DNA from: Roseiarcus sp963816065
Lineage (GTDB): Bacteria > Pseudomonadota > Alphaproteobacteria > Rhizobiales > Beijerinckiaceae
Length of the DNA: 64,000 bases
Direction of reading: 5' to 3'
Assembly: GCA_963816065.1 (NCBI GenBank)
Contig: CAWFJG010000022.1
Location: 124,001-188,000 of the forward strand
This document shows positions 17,737 to 32,809 of this stretch, piece after piece (position 1 is the first letter of the stretch; each line of letters opens with the position of its first letter). The notes beneath the pieces were generated by a model. It saw nothing but the letters and a program-made list of their open reading frames with translations, was not told the DNA's origin and did not search any database. The position numbers and the translations under genes are program-made.

Positions 17737-18559
17737 CAGGCGAAATTCTCCCAGGAAGCCAGCGAGCGCGGCGCGAAAGTCTCGGACATATCGGGCCCTA
17801 TCCTGCGATTTGGGCGTGACCTCGACCAAGCGACTATCCGGGGATGAGCGAAGCAAGAGTTTCGGCGTGGGCAAGAGGATGGATGACGTCCTGCTTCGTT
17901 CCGATGATCAGGGTCGGCGCGGCGATCTCGCGCGACTTCAGCCTCGGAAACGCCCGGTCCGTCCGAAGCGATCGCTCGCAGCAAGGCGGCGGTGACGGCA
18001 AGGGGCTCTCTGGAGAAGAACCCGGTGAGGGAGACGAGATTGTCGGGCGCGTCCTCCGCCAATCGCCTTGCGGTTTCGCCCGCCAGGAACAGCCGTCGCG
18101 CTTCGTCGGCCGGGTACGCGCCAAGAAGCCGGCCGACCTCGGCGTTCGGCTTCATATTGTCCGGCGCCGCGGCTGGCGACCCATGCCGGGCGCGCGAGGA
18201 TGAGGCCGCGAACAAGGTCCGGCCGCCGGACCGCGAGCCTGCAGAGCGATCGCCGCGCCCATCGAGACGCCGCCCAGGACGACACGGGCGCGAGCCCGCG
18301 CCGACTCGATGAGCGCCGCAAGGTCCGAAGCGAATGTCGCGATCGAGAAATTCGGCCGGATCGCCAGCCTCGGACGCGCCATGCCCCCGACATTCCAGGG
18401 TCATGCGCCGAAAGCGCGGGTCATCCGGAAAGACTTCGGTCATCTGCGCCGCGTCGCCGCAGAGGCCGTGCTGCATGATGACCGGGAGGCCGCTTCCGCC
18501 CGAGTCGGCGACGTTCAGGGCGACGCCGTCGTGAACGAAAAATCCGGGCCCCGATTCAC
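17736..18559 (-). pseudogene. Alpha/beta hydrolase, multiply frameshifted
   Basis: A GTG at 18559 overlaps the preceding stop. The composite reading is FFVHDGVALNVADSGGSGLP, VIMQHGLCGDAAQM (oxyanion HG), CRGHGASEAG, the nucleophile elbow VVLGGVSMGAAIALQ (GVSMG), later EIAAPTLIIGTKQDVIHPLA with the acid Asp and the final His, then SRLVEVTPKSQDRARYVRDF. The parts lie in three frames (shifts near 18540, 18350, 18200, 17960 and 17840). The motifs are complete, so assembly indels are the likely cause. The TGA overlaps the epimerase ATG (TGATG). A lactonase or esterase role in the pathway is possible. Confidence 0.7.
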
Positions 18560-19407
18560 CGCGCAATCTCGACGCCGGCGGCGTCGCACTGGCTGCGCAG
18601 AAAAGCCGCCGACGCCGGGCGCTTCCTCCGCGGCAAGCCCGTGGGTCACGATCGGCCCGTCGAAGCCCGCAGCTCTTCAGACGCGTCAAATAGTGCCGAT
18701 AGTCGAGAACGCCCTTTCCCGCCGTCGTGAATTCGCCGTCGGGCCTGCGATCCTTCGCGTGAGCCATGACGATCCGGTCGGCGAGGCGATCGATCGCGGC
18801 GGCGACGATCCGGCGTTGGTCGTCGAGCGTTTCCGCTTCGAAGAGATTGGCCGGGTCGAGGACGACCTTCAGGCGGGAGCTCCCGATCTGATCGATGAGC
18901 TTGCGCGCCTTCTCCGCCGAATTCACCACATTGGCGAGCTCCGGCTCGATCCCGAGGTCGACATCGATAACGGTCGGCGATCGCGACTGCGATTTCCATC
19001 GACGCGAAGCAGGTCCGACCAGGCGTCGGGAGCGTCGTTTCCCGGGTGCGACCGCCATTGATCGTCCGGATCGCGTGTGCCTGTGCAGAGCGTGATGAGT
19101 CGGGTCGACAGATCGGGACGCAGCGGCGGCGAGCGTTTCGAGACGAGCATGGCCGCGCGCCCTCTCCGCCGGGTCCGGGTGGATCATGTTGTAGGTGCCC
19201 GAAAGGGCGACGATCTCGACCCCGGTCTCGGCGCTCGCCAAACGGACGGCGTCGGCGACGTCGGCCGGCACGTGATCTGGCATCGCAGGCAGGCCCGAGC
19301 ACGCCATGTTGTACTGGACGGCGCCAAAGCCGGCGGCCGCGGCCGCCGACAGCACGACTTTCGGATCGGTTCCCGGCAAATGTCTTGGCGAAGATTCCGA
19401 GCCGCAT
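18556..19407 (-). pseudogene. Sugar-phosphate isomerase/epimerase (xylose-isomerase-like TIM barrel), frameshifted
   Basis: ATG at 19407: MRLGIFAKTFAGTDPKVVLS, then FGAVQYNMACSGLPAMPDHV, VEIVALSGTYNMIHPD and DVDLGIEPELANVVNSAEKA. The metal-site region LKVVLDPANLFE follows, with IVMAHAKDRRPDGEFTTAGK and DGPIVTHGLAAEEAPGVGGF, ending at TGA 18556. This is the AP-endonuclease-2/IolE-like superfamily (PF01261). Shifts near 19375, 19130, 18985 and 18665 split it. Its start overlaps the stop of the oxidoreductase (TGATG), showing a tight operon. Substrate unknown. Confidence 0.75.
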
Positions 19408-20488
19408 CAAACGCCTCCGGAGACGTCGGAAAGGGCGACGCGGCCGCCGCCTTCCACCGACCGGGCGATGGCGACCATGCCTCGCACCGACGCGACGCCG
19501 TCGTCGATCGATCGCGCCTTCCATCGGCGTCCCGTTCAGGATGGCGTCCGGCAAATCCTTCGACCTGGCGACGGTAGAAATGCCCGTCGGCGCCGAGCAC
19601 GCGATGCGTCGCGCCGTCGGATTCCCGAAAGATGTCCACTTCGCTGGTCTTGTAGTACCAGGGATTGAAGGTCTTGCCGATGACGCTGCCGTTCTTGCCG
19701 TAGATCTGGAAACCTTCATGCCAGTCCATTCGCACCGCGACCGTCAGGTCGAGGTGGCCGAGCGCGCCGCTGGCGAATTCGACGTCGACAAACCAGCACC
19801 GGATCCCCGCGCGTTCGGACAGGCGCGCCCGTACCGCCGTGATCTCGCCGGCAAGATACCGGGCCGTATCGAGAAGATGGCACCCATGCGCCAGCATGTA
19901 GTAGCGGCGAAGGTCAGCCTTGGGGTTCTGCGGACGGTTTCTTCGCTTGCGCGCTGGCGACGATCAGGGGCTGCACCGCGTCGGTCATCGGGTAGCGATG
20001 CGTGCTGTCGCAGTACCAGGCCTTGAGGGCGACCATTTCGCCCATCTCGCCTTCGATGAACGCCTTGGCGGCCTGCAGCCCCGCATCGAAGCGCTTCATG
20101 TGACCGACCTGGAAAACCCTGCCGGATCGACCGACCGCGCTTTTCAGATGTTCGGCTTCTTCGACGCTCACGCTGACGGGCTTCTCGCACAGGACATGTT
20201 TGCCAGCCTCGAGCGCGCGCAAGGACGCCGGCACATGAAATGCGTCCGGCGGTCGCAACGATGACGGCGTCGATGTCGGGGTCGGCCAGCATGCGGTCAT
20301 AGTCGGCGTAGGTTTTCTGCGACCCCGTGGGTTACCGCCATGCGTTCGCGCAGATCGTCGGCGATGTCGCAGATCGCGGCAAGATCCGCGTTTCGCGCCT
20401 TCGTGCAGCTTTCGAAATGCGCGGCCTGCGCGATCTGGCCTGCGCCCAGGACGCCGATGCGAAGCCGCCGTTCTTCCTTCCTTGGCAT
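19407..20488 (-). pseudogene. Gfo/Idh/MocA-family NAD(P)-dependent oxidoreductase, frameshifted
   Basis: ATG at 20488: MPRKEERRLRIGVLGAGQIA, a Rossmann nucleotide motif. It continues in another frame with EAGKHVLCEKPVSVSVEEAE, the family's EKP motif, and GHMKRFDAGLQAAKAFI. The C-terminal substrate domain is read in a third frame (MLAHGCHLLDTARYLAGEIT, GKTFNPWYYKTSEVDIF). The end GGGRVALSDVSGGV runs to TGA 19407-19409. Indels near 20310, 20250, 19915 and 19540 interrupt it. The enzyme probably oxidises a hydroxyl of the imported sugar. It is first gene of the minus-strand operon and divergent from the ABC genes. Confidence 0.75.
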
Positions 20489-20817
20489 GTGGTCCTCGGT
20501 CGCCCATCCCGCGAAGGCGGCCGGTTCTCCGCCGGACGCCTGCCGCAGAGCTTCGATCCCGCTCGCCCGGGCGTGCGACCGCACGCGGCCACGGCTTCGG
20601 CCGTCCGCGTCGCGGAGCGACGCATCGGGTTCGACGAGTTCGGCCGCCAGTCTTGGGCAGGTCCGGGGTGTCAGGCTTCCCGTCTGCGCAAGACGGGCGA
20701 TTGACTTGTAGCTGGCATCGTGTTTATTTGCAATACAAAATAAAATAAATGGCCGCGCACGTCTCGGACCGGGAAAGCTTGAGCCGGAACGACCGGGTGG
20801 CGCAAGGGAGGTTCGTC
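20489..20817. other. Divergent intergenic control region of the second sugar cluster
   Basis: 329 bp between divergent operons with no gene I can support. It holds a 7-bp hairpin (CCCGTCT 20679-20685 with AGACGGG 20691-20697) and, next to it, an A/T-rich tract 20721-20750 that contrasts with the GC-rich surroundings. TTGACT at 20701 followed by TATTTG at 20725 could be a weak promoter toward the ABC genes. TTTGCAATACAAA (20727-20739) is a small dyad that could bind the ROK regulator encoded downstream. Confidence 0.4.
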
Positions 20818-21577
<760 letters not shown>

Positions 21578-21627
21578 CGTCTCGATATGCGGATGGGGAC
21601 ACGCTGGGCAAGGGAAGGACGCTTCGC

Positions 21628-22647
21628 ATGGACAAGGAGGCCGCAGGCGCCGGAACGCCCTCGTTCCTCGGCGAATTGCCTGCGGACGTCGCAGTCCCGT
21701 TGTGGCGCCGCCTCATCGCGCGCCAGGAATTCTGGGTGACTTTCGCCGTAATCGCCCTGGGCGTCGCGGTCACCTTCGTCACCTCGCGCTTCGTGACCCC
21801 GACCAACCTGGGCAACATCCTTCAGAACTTCTGCTACATCGCGCTGATGGCGATCGGAATGACGCCGATCCTGATCACTGGCGGAATCGACATTTCGGTC
21901 GGCTCCATCCTGGGACTGTGCGGGGTGGTGCTCGGACTTCTTCTGCAGGCTGGTTGGCCTTTCTGGGCCGGCCTCGCCGCGACCCTCGCCCTTGGCGCGG
22001 TTCTCGGCGCATTTAATGGCGCGCTCATCGCCTATCTTCGGCTGCCGCCGTTTCTCGTCACCCTCGGCATGCTGAGCGTCGCCCGCAGTCTTGCGCTCGT
22101 CGTGTCCGACGGGCAGGTCGTCTACAGTTTCGGCGGATCCGAGGACGCGCTGTTCGCGATCGGTCGCAAGCTGTTCGGGGTGCCGGTCGTTCTTTACGCG
22201 ACGATCGTTGCGGGCGTGCTTCTTCAAACTGCGCTCACGATGACCCGCTGGGGTCGTTACGTCTTCGCCGTCGGCGGAAATGCGCGCGCGGCCCGCCTCA
22301 CCGGAATTTCGGTCAAGCCGATCAAGGTCTCGGTCTACGCGTTCGGCGGTTTCATGGCCGCGCTGACCTCGGTTTTCCTCGTGGGATGGCTGGGCTCCGT
22401 GACGAATGCGCTCGGGCAGGGTGACGAACTGAGGGTGATTGCGGGAACCGTCATCGGCGGGGCGAGCCTTGCCGGCGGTTACGGCACCGCCTACGGCGCA
22501 GTGGTCGGTTCGCTCCTGATCGAGGAACTACGCAACGCGCTTCTGCTCGCCGGCGTCAATCCATTCTGGCAGGGCACATTTATCGGGAGCGTAATCGTGC
22601 TCGCCATCATCCTTCAGAGGCTCCAGGTCACGGAGGAGGAGGACTAG
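21628..22647 (+). CDS. RbsC-type sugar ABC transporter permease (third importer)
   Basis: 339 aa from ATG 21628 (AAGGGAAGGA ribosome site). About ten hydrophobic segments are present. The conserved loops are ITGGIDISVGSILGLCGVVL and VIGGASLAGGYGTAYGAVVG. The frame is intact; the longer open frame upstream (from 21172) is only the ATPase read out of phase. It lies 50 bp after the ATPase stop and 69 bp before the binding-protein start. Confidence 0.9.
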   Translation: MDKEAAGAGTPSFLGELPADVAVPLWRRLIARQEFWVTFAVIALGVAVTFVTSRFVTPTNLGNILQNFCYIALMAIGMTPILITGGIDISVGSILGLCGVVLGLLLQAGWPFWAGLAATLALGAVLGAFNGALIAYLRLPPFLVTLGMLSVARSLALVVSDGQVVYSFGGSEDALFAIGRKLFGVPVVLYATIVAGVLLQTALTMTRWGRYVFAVGGNARAARLTGISVKPIKVSVYAFGGFMAALTSVFLVGWLGSVTNALGQGDELRVIAGTVIGGASLAGGYGTAYGAVVGSLLIEELRNALLLAGVNPFWQGTFIGSVIVLAIILQRLQVTEEED

Positions 22648-22716
22648 GTCGCTCGTTTAGGCGACAGTCGATCCCATCGCGAAGCGATGGGTATTCATAT
22701 GAAACGGAGGAAAGCG

Positions 22717-23715
22717 ATGAACATTCTCAGGACGGTAAGCCATATCGCGATTGCAGCGCTCACTGTGGCGCTCGCCACCTCCGCCAGCGCGGCGGAGAAG
22801 AAGACGATCGGCATGGTCTTCAAGGTTTTGAACAACGCCTTCACGCCGCCGTTGCAGCAAGGCTGCGCTCAGGCGGCGAAGGACCTGAACGTCGACTGCA
22901 TATTCGTCGGCCCGACCGAGTACAACGAGGCTCAAGAGGTCCAGCTGCTGCAGGACATGATCCAGCGAGGAGTCGATGGACTGGCGGTGTCGGCCGCGAA
23001 TCCGAAGGCGATGGCCAAGGCCCTCAAGCTGGCCGAGGAGAGGCATATTCCGGTGGTAATGTTCAACTCCGACGTTCTGCCCGAGGATAGGGGCGTCCGC
23101 CTCACGTTCATTGGCACGGACAACTATTCCTTCGGCGCAGAACTGGCCAAGGCGGTCCTCAAGACGAAGAAGGGCGGAACCGTCTGCATCCAGTCGGGCG
23201 CGCCGGCCTCACTCAACCTGAACGATCGCGTGCAGGGAATCCGTGACACGCTCGCGGGCGTCGACCGGGCCCAGGGCGTCAAGCGCCTGACCGGTCAGAA
23301 CGGCTGGACAGAGCCGGACGGATGCCCGGTCTACAACAACGATGACATCAAACTCGCGGCCCAGCAGGTGAATGACGTCTTCACGGCGCAACCCAAGCTC
23401 GACGCCTTCATCGCCGTCGGCGGTTGGGCGCAATACGCCCCAGAAGCCTACAAGCAGGCGGTCGACCTTCAGAAGGACCGCGTCGCCTCGAAAGACCTGG
23501 TGATTTCGTTCGGCGACAACTTCCCGCCGCAGATGCCGCTTCTGAAAGCTGGGCAAAGCCACTTCAACATCGGCCAGAGGCCCTACGACATGGCGTATGG
23601 CGCGGTGAAGTCGCTCGTCGACGTCTGGGGCGGAAAGACGCTGCCGCCCGCGATCGTGACTGGAGTCGAGATTTGCACGCCGGAGACCGCCGACACCTGC
23701 GGCAAGAGCCATTGA
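22717..23715 (+). CDS. Periplasmic sugar-binding protein (third importer)
   Basis: 332 aa. The start at ATG 22717 follows GGAGGAA; an ATG at 22687 is less likely. A signal peptide MNILRTVSHIAIAALTVALA ends SASA. The mature part is a type I binding fold: TIGMVFKVLNNAFTPPLQQG, MIQRGVDGLAVSAANPKAMA and LTFIGTDNYSFGAELAKAVL. The C-terminal part has paired Cys (EICTPETADTC), unusual for the family and possibly a disulphide. The gene is intact and ends in front of a strong hairpin. Confidence 0.9.
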   Translation: MNILRTVSHIAIAALTVALATSASAAEKKTIGMVFKVLNNAFTPPLQQGCAQAAKDLNVDCIFVGPTEYNEAQEVQLLQDMIQRGVDGLAVSAANPKAMAKALKLAEERHIPVVMFNSDVLPEDRGVRLTFIGTDNYSFGAELAKAVLKTKKGGTVCIQSGAPASLNLNDRVQGIRDTLAGVDRAQGVKRLTGQNGWTEPDGCPVYNNDDIKLAAQQVNDVFTAQPKLDAFIAVGGWAQYAPEAYKQAVDLQKDRVASKDLVISFGDNFPPQMPLLKAGQSHFNIGQRPYDMAYGAVKSLVDVWGGKTLPPAIVTGVEICTPETADTCGKSH

Positions 23716-23726
23716 CCTGAAATATG

Positions 23727-23747
23727 GGCGCCGGCTAGGCCGGCGCC
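23727..23747 (+). terminator. Hairpin after the binding-protein gene
   Basis: GGCGCCGGC (23727-23735), loop TAG, GCCGGCGCC (23739-23747): a perfect 9-bp G+C stem 11 bp after the stop. Only TTGAAAT follows, so it may be an mRNA-stabilising or attenuating hairpin between the highly expressed binding protein and the regulator rather than a full intrinsic terminator. Confidence 0.55.
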
Positions 23748-23838
23748 TTGAAATCCGGTCGTCGACCCGATCGAGGGAACGGCTATTGTCCTTTGGCCTC
23801 GAGTCGAAGTCGGGATCGATAGGGGAGCCCGGGGGTGA

Positions 23839-25043
23839 ATGGCCGATCAAACGTTAGCCCGACATGTCAACGAGCTGAGCATCCTGACGACGCTTCGTGT
23901 TCACGGCGCTTCGACTCGAGCCGAAATCGCGCGCCGTTTGTCGATAACCCCTGCGACGGTCACTCGGCTTGTCTCCGATCTGTCGCGCCGCGAACTCATT
24001 CGAGAGGTCGGAGAACAGGAGAAGAATGGCGGAGTCCGAGAGCTTGGGCGCCCGGGAGTGAAGATCGAACTCAATGCGGAAGGCGCCTATTTTCTCGGAG
24101 TCGAAATCGATGTCGGTGTCCTGCGCTTCGCGGCGTTGGACTTGTCCACATCGGTCGTCGCTTCGTGTGAAGCCCGTTTTCCAAAGGCGGCGGAACCCGG
24201 GACAGTCGTCGGCCGAATCGCGGAGCACGTCGAGGCACTCGAGACAGACGATCGATTTCGGGGCCGGCTGAGATCGTCGGGGTAACTGTCCCCGGCCTGA
24301 CGACGTCGGATGGGATGGTCATCAACCTCCCGATCCTGGGATGGAGGAGCGTCGATCTGTCCGCGCTTCTGAAGGAGCAGGTCAAACTGCCCTGCTTCGT
24401 CGAGAACGACGCCAACGCCGCGGCCTTTAGGGCGCTTTACTCAGAACCAGCCTTGCCGTCTGAATGCACCCTGTTCCTCAAGATCGGCGCCGGGTGCGGC
24501 GGCGCCGCGATCATCAATGGCCGCCTCCTTAGGGGCGCCGCCGGAACCGCCGGGGAGTTCGGCCACATCCGGGTCGCCAAACAAAGTCTGCGTTGCAGCT
24601 GCGGGCAGTTCGGCTGTCTCGAGGCCGCGGTCAATCTGGCCGCGGTCGCGCGATTCTACACTGGTTCCGAGGACGGGAAAGATGACGAGCTTCTGGCGCT
24701 GCCGGCGGAGGTCGCGCGCGGCTTCGCGGCGCGCGAAAAGCACGCCGCAAGGACGGTTCGCGCTTTCGCGCAGGCGCTTTCGCGGGGCATCGTCGCGCTG
24801 GTGAACGTCTTCAACCCGACGACGATCATCCTCGGCGGCCTGATGAACCCGATCCTGGAACTTTGCCTGGACGACGTTCGGGCGCATGTCGCGGCCGGGA
24901 TCGTTCCGGGCGTCGAGATCCCTGAGCTGCGGATCTCGGTCCTCGGCATTTTTGATTGCGCGATCGGCGCCGCGTCAATCGCGCATCACCACTTGTTCAA
25001 TGTCTCTGACCTCGAGCTCTCCGAGCGCCATCGGCTTCCCTGA
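23839..25043 (+). CDS. ROK-family transcriptional repressor (XylR/NagC type), one frameshift
   Basis: N-terminal winged HTH: LSILTTLRVHGASTRAEIAR and LSITPATVTRLVSDLSRREL. The ROK domain follows, with GVTVPGLTTSDGMVINLPIL, FVENDANAAAFRAL, the ROK zinc cluster CSCGQFGCLEA and VFNPTTIILGGLMNP. A one-base change in the run at about 24258-24262 separates the two open frames (23839-24285 and 24315-25043); allowing for it gives about 401 aa, the normal length for ROK repressors. It is encoded last in the importer operon and presumably senses the sugar or its phosphate. Confidence 0.82.
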
Positions 25044-25122
25044 GCGGCGTCTGGCCAATCTATATTAGGCCGCTTTCAGGATGCCTCACCCTGGAGGTCC
25101 AGAGGTCCACGACGCCCGTGTC

Positions 25123-25156
25123 GCCGTTGCGGGCCACCTCGAGCACCCGCAACGGC
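25123..25156. repeat. 11-bp inverted repeat beside an IS6-like end sequence
   Basis: GCCGTTGCGGG (25123-25133) and CCCGCAACGGC (25146-25156) pair perfectly around a 12-nt loop. Immediately after, GGCGTTGTCA (25154-25163) repeats ten bases of the terminal repeat of the IS6-family element that starts at 25291. The rest of 25044-25290 holds no gene; a minus-strand stretch (VLEVARNGDTGVVDLW) could be the tail of a lost gene. This may be the remnant of an older insertion. Confidence 0.45.
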
Positions 25157-25290
25157 GTTGTCAAAGTAACGGGGCCTCGACGCGTAGCGCGCCATGCCCT
25201 CTCGCGAGCGACGATCTACGCTGAAAGGGCGTGCCACTCAGCCAATGCGGCAGAGCCTCTCTGCTTGTATACTTGGCGGGAGACGAGATG

Positions 25291-26086
25291 GGGCGTTGTC
25301 ACGGCGCTCCGAGCTTGCGAGATCCTCGATGGCCGAGTAGCCGACGCGGATGAACAAGATCAGCTACAGCGGGTATCGCTTCCCACCCGAGATCATTCAG
25401 CAAGCGATTCGGCTCTACCTCCGGTTCACGCTGAGCCTGCGCGACGTCGAAGATTTGTTGGCCGAGCGCGGAGTTGCGGTGTCTTACGAAACGGTTCGGC
25501 GTTGGGTGAACCATTTTGGACCGTTGATCGCCGCCGACTTACGAAAGCGTCGCCTGAAGCCCCACACGACTTGGCATCTCGACGATTTCTATCTGAAAAT
25601 CGACCACTGCATGGTCTACCTTTGGCGAGCCGTCGACGCCGAAGGCGAGGTGCTCCATGTGCTGGTCCAGTCCAAGCGAAACAAGCACGCCGCCTTGAAA
25701 TTGATGCGCAAGCTCCTGAAGAGGTATGCCTTCGCTCCTGAGCGGTTGGTCACCAAGGACCTGCGATCATACAGCGCCGCGGCCCGGGAGCTTGGGATCG
25801 AACGCCGGCTTGAGCGCGGGCGGTGGAAGAACAATAGGGCTGAGAATTCTCATCAGCCGACACGGCGACGGGAACGTAGGATGCAGCGGTTCAAGAGCCC
25901 GGGGTCTGCCCAGAAATTTCTCTCGACGCACGCTGCCGTCTACAACACCTTCAATGCCCAACGCCACCTTGTCTCCGCCCGTACCTCTGACGCGCTGGCC
26001 ACGTGGCGGACGGCTGTCGCAGCCGGCTGACAATTACCGAGGCCGACGACTCCTCACGTTCGCGACGCGCCAACGTGACAACGCCC
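25291..26086 (+). mobile_element. IS6-family insertion sequence, about 796 bp
   Basis: Perfect 13-bp terminal inverted repeats GGGCGTTGTCACG (25291-25303) and CGTGACAACGCCC (26074-26086) bracket one transposase gene. Size is normal for IS6. The 8 bp outside each end (ACGAGATG and TTGCGGGG) do not match, so no target duplication is present; this suggests the element mediated a deletion or is half of a former composite structure. Confidence 0.85.
25350..26030 (+). CDS. IS6-family transposase
   Basis: 226 aa. Short N-terminal HTH region (SLRDVEDLLAERGVAVSYET). The DDE catalytic domain is visible: first Asp in TTWHLDDFYLKI, second Asp in LVTKDLRSYSAA, and Glu in NRAENSHQPTRRRER. The C-terminus has FLSTHAAVYNTFNAQRH. 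The length is slightly shorter than the 230-240 aa norm but the frame is continuous. It moves by co-integrate formation. Confidence 0.92.
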   Translation: MNKISYSGYRFPPEIIQQAIRLYLRFTLSLRDVEDLLAERGVAVSYETVRRWVNHFGPLIAADLRKRRLKPHTTWHLDDFYLKIDHCMVYLWRAVDAEGEVLHVLVQSKRNKHAALKLMRKLLKRYAFAPERLVTKDLRSYSAAARELGIERRLERGRWKNNRAENSHQPTRRRERRMQRFKSPGSAQKFLSTHAAVYNTFNAQRHLVSARTSDALATWRTAVAAG

Positions 26087-26161
26087 TTGCGGGGCATTTT
26101 CTGCGACAACCTGCGACAGGGAATCGGAGGGTGGATTGTCGCGGATCCGTCGCGAAAAATC

Positions 26162-26190
26162 AAAAAAAACGCCCCGATTTCTCGGGGCGT
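26162..26190 (-). terminator. Intrinsic terminator of the rrn operon
   Basis: On the minus strand ACGCCCCGA, loop GAAA, TCGGGGCGT is followed by a run of T (complement of 26162-26169) and then GATTTTT. It lies 32 bp after the initiator tRNA, at the end of the ribosomal operon. Confidence 0.9.
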
Positions 26191-26222
26191 GGTTTCTATG
26201 GGTTGATTTTATTCGTTTGATT

Positions 26223-26299
<77 letters not shown>

Positions 26300-26440
26300 G
26301 CAACGTAGAGTTCGGGCGGCGAACGACGGACAGGGGCTGTTCTCCGCTGTTTGCTGTTTTGGGTGAAGAGGAAGGACGGGGAGGGCGGCGGTCTTAGGCT
26401 GGGTCGTGCGCCCTCGGGCGTCGGGTATCCGTCCTTTGCA

Positions 26441-26557
26441 GGCCTGGCGACGACCTACTCTCCCATGTCTTGAGACAGAGTACCATTGGCGCGAAGGCGT
26501 TTGACGGCCGAGTTCGGGATGGGATCGGGTCTGATCGCCTTGCAAGAGCCACCAGGC
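26441..26557 (-). rRNA. rrf: 5S ribosomal RNA
   Basis: About 117 nt. The minus strand starts GGCCTGGTGGCTCTTGC, has the internal CCCGATCCCATCCCGAACTC, and ends GTCGTCGCCAGGCC, whose ends pair to form helix I. It lies between the 23S gene and tRNA(fMet). Ends are set by the terminal helix and may be off by 1-3 nt. The 140-bp spacer to the tRNA and 220-bp spacer to 23S hold no gene. Confidence 0.93.
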
Positions 26558-26777
26558 CGGCAAAGGACGGTTCGGACGCCGCAGGAGGCGAGACGGAGAC
26601 GGAAGAGATGGTTTTCCGTCGCCCGTCGTGCGTCCTCTGACGTCCGATCGAAGCAAAACTGGGTTGATGTCGCCGACTTGGCGACGGACGTGCGGGACGG
26701 AGGGACGATCCGTCCTCCGCGCCTGTCATCCGTCGTCCGCGCGCGCTTTCGCGCGCACGCGCCTTGGCGACGAGAGC

Positions 26778-29699
<2,922 letters not shown>

Positions 29700-30128
29700 G
29701 CTCTCATCGCCAAAGCGCGTTCGTTTCAGGGGCCCCCGATCGGCAAATCGGAGGCGAACGCACTTCAGCGCGAAAAGACCAGTTTTGCTTCAAACGCATC
29801 CGGAGATCCCAGCGGTCAAGCCTGGATCTACGACTGGTGCTCGAAAGGTCGGATGTCGGGGACAAGACCCGCGCCGGCCAAACCTCACGGTTTCGCACGA
29901 CGCATCTCGCCCCATCCGGCCCTCGACCGAATGCGCTTCCTCTTCACAATGTCAGATACCCGAAAGGCCGGCTCCGAACCGAGCCCAACCTTCCAACGCC
30001 GCTCCCTCGCAGGGTCGACGCCGCGGCTCGACGCCGCTCGCGTCCCTCAAAGGAAACGAAACTGATCAAATCTCACCGGAAGGATCAGGACCTTTCGCCG
30101 CAACGCTCGAACCGCCGCCCCAAAAGAC

Positions 30129-30204
30129 TGGTGGAGCCAGACGGGATCGAACCGACGACCTCATGCTTGCAAAGCACGCGCTCTCCCAACTGAGCTATGG
30201 CCCC
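30129..30204 (-). tRNA. tRNA-Ala (TGC)
   Basis: 76 nt with encoded CCA. Acceptor GGGGCCA/TGGCTCC, D arm TAGCTCAGTTGGGAGAGC, anticodon loop TTTGCAA, T loop GGTTCGATCCC. It lies in the 16S-23S spacer in standard position. The 29700-30128 stretch between it and 23S is transcribed spacer with no gene. Confidence 0.96.
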
Positions 30205-30320
30205 TTCAGCCCGCACGCAAGGCCGAGTTTTTCCTCAGCCTCGAGCGCCGTCAGGCCCGGCGGGCGTCGCCCTTGCGGCGCTTCGCCCCCGACGGAAACC
30301 AGGCGTCGGGCGAGCCGGAA

Positions 30321-30397
30321 TGGTGGGCCTGGGAGGACTTGAACCTCCGACCTCACGCTTATCAAGCGCGCGCTCTAACCAACTGAGCTACAAGCCC
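30321..30397 (-). tRNA. tRNA-Ile (GAT)
   Basis: 77 nt with encoded CCA. Acceptor GGGCTTG/CAGGCCC, D arm TAGCTCAGTTGGTTAGAGC, anticodon loop TTGATAA, T loop GGTTCAAGTCC. First tRNA of the 16S-23S spacer. Confidence 0.96.
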
Positions 30398-30621
30398 GGT
30401 CGAAAGATCCCCTTACTCCCCGCAACAGCGCGTTCGCCGCAATGGCGCGCCCGCCGCCCAACGGGACGAAGAGTCTTCCCAATCCTGTTCCTGATGAAGA
30501 AAGAGAGACGAAGGCGGCGCAATCCCGCAAATGCGGCCCTTGACAAGGCCGCGTGATTCTGAACGGACGACAAACCCGAAAGCCGGCGAACCGGCCCCAA
30601 AGTTGATGAGGTCCTTAATCC

Positions 30622-32107
<1,486 letters not shown>

Positions 32108-32421
32108 AACTTGAAGATCTCAATCCCGACTGGTCACTCTGGCGCGGGCGCCTCATCGACGCCCATCGCTACTCTTGACGAGTTTCCTACACACTGCACA
32201 ACCCAAAATGGCCAATAAACCAAAGGAACCGTCTCGCGACGTCCAATGACCCAAACCATCCCAAGCGTGCTGGTGTACGAAACGTGACCGTCGTTGCGTA
32301 CCTTCTCCAAACCCTCCCCTGCCAGCCCAAAAACCAGCCCAAAAGCCAGCCCCCAAACCAACAGAAAAAAGCCCGGACGCAAGGACAACGCCGCCCACGT
32401 CTCTCTTCCTTCCGATGAAAT

Positions 32422-32433
32422 TGTCAAACAGCA
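32422..32433 (-). promoter_or_regulatory. rrn leader boxA antitermination site
   Basis: The minus strand reads TGCTGTTTGACA, close to the boxA consensus TGCTCTTTAACA bound by NusB-NusE. It is about 315 nt upstream of 16S within the transcribed leader. The leader (32108-32698) is otherwise non-coding; open frames in it overlap rRNA processing stems. Confidence 0.65.
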
Positions 32434-32698
32434 AACGACCAGGAGCCCGATCGCAAAAACCTCGCTCGACGCCGACCCGAAGATCGACAGCAAGCCCCAG
32501 CGGACCCTCGCCTCCCTAGGAGCGACCGCTCCCTGGATGTCCGGGCCCCGCTTCTGACGCACAGACCGCCCAAAGGCGGCCAAAAAAACGACCAATACCC
32601 CTCTCGCCCGCCTCTCAGCAGGTGGGAGGTTGATCGTTTGCGTCTGAAACCAAGATGGCGACGCCGCCGCGGATCGCGGCAACGCCGTCGGTGGAGGG

Positions 32699-32727
32699 CG
32701 TATAGGCAAAGCGGGTTTCGCTGTCAA
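32699..32727 (-). promoter_or_regulatory. rrn promoter (sigma-70 type)
   Basis: On the minus strand TTGACA (32722-32727), exact 17-bp spacer, TATACG (32699-32704), preceded by A/T-rich DNA (AAATATTCAAGAAA) that could act as an UP element. It would start a leader of about 585 nt before 16S. The next plus-strand gene begins 83 bp to the right, so the promoter region is shared. Confidence 0.8.
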
Positions 32728-32809
32728 ACACTTTCTTGAATATTTTATCTCACCGGTGTGACCGTCGGCGCAGCCGCGGTCTGCCGCGGATTCGCCAAGG
32801 TTGCAGGCG

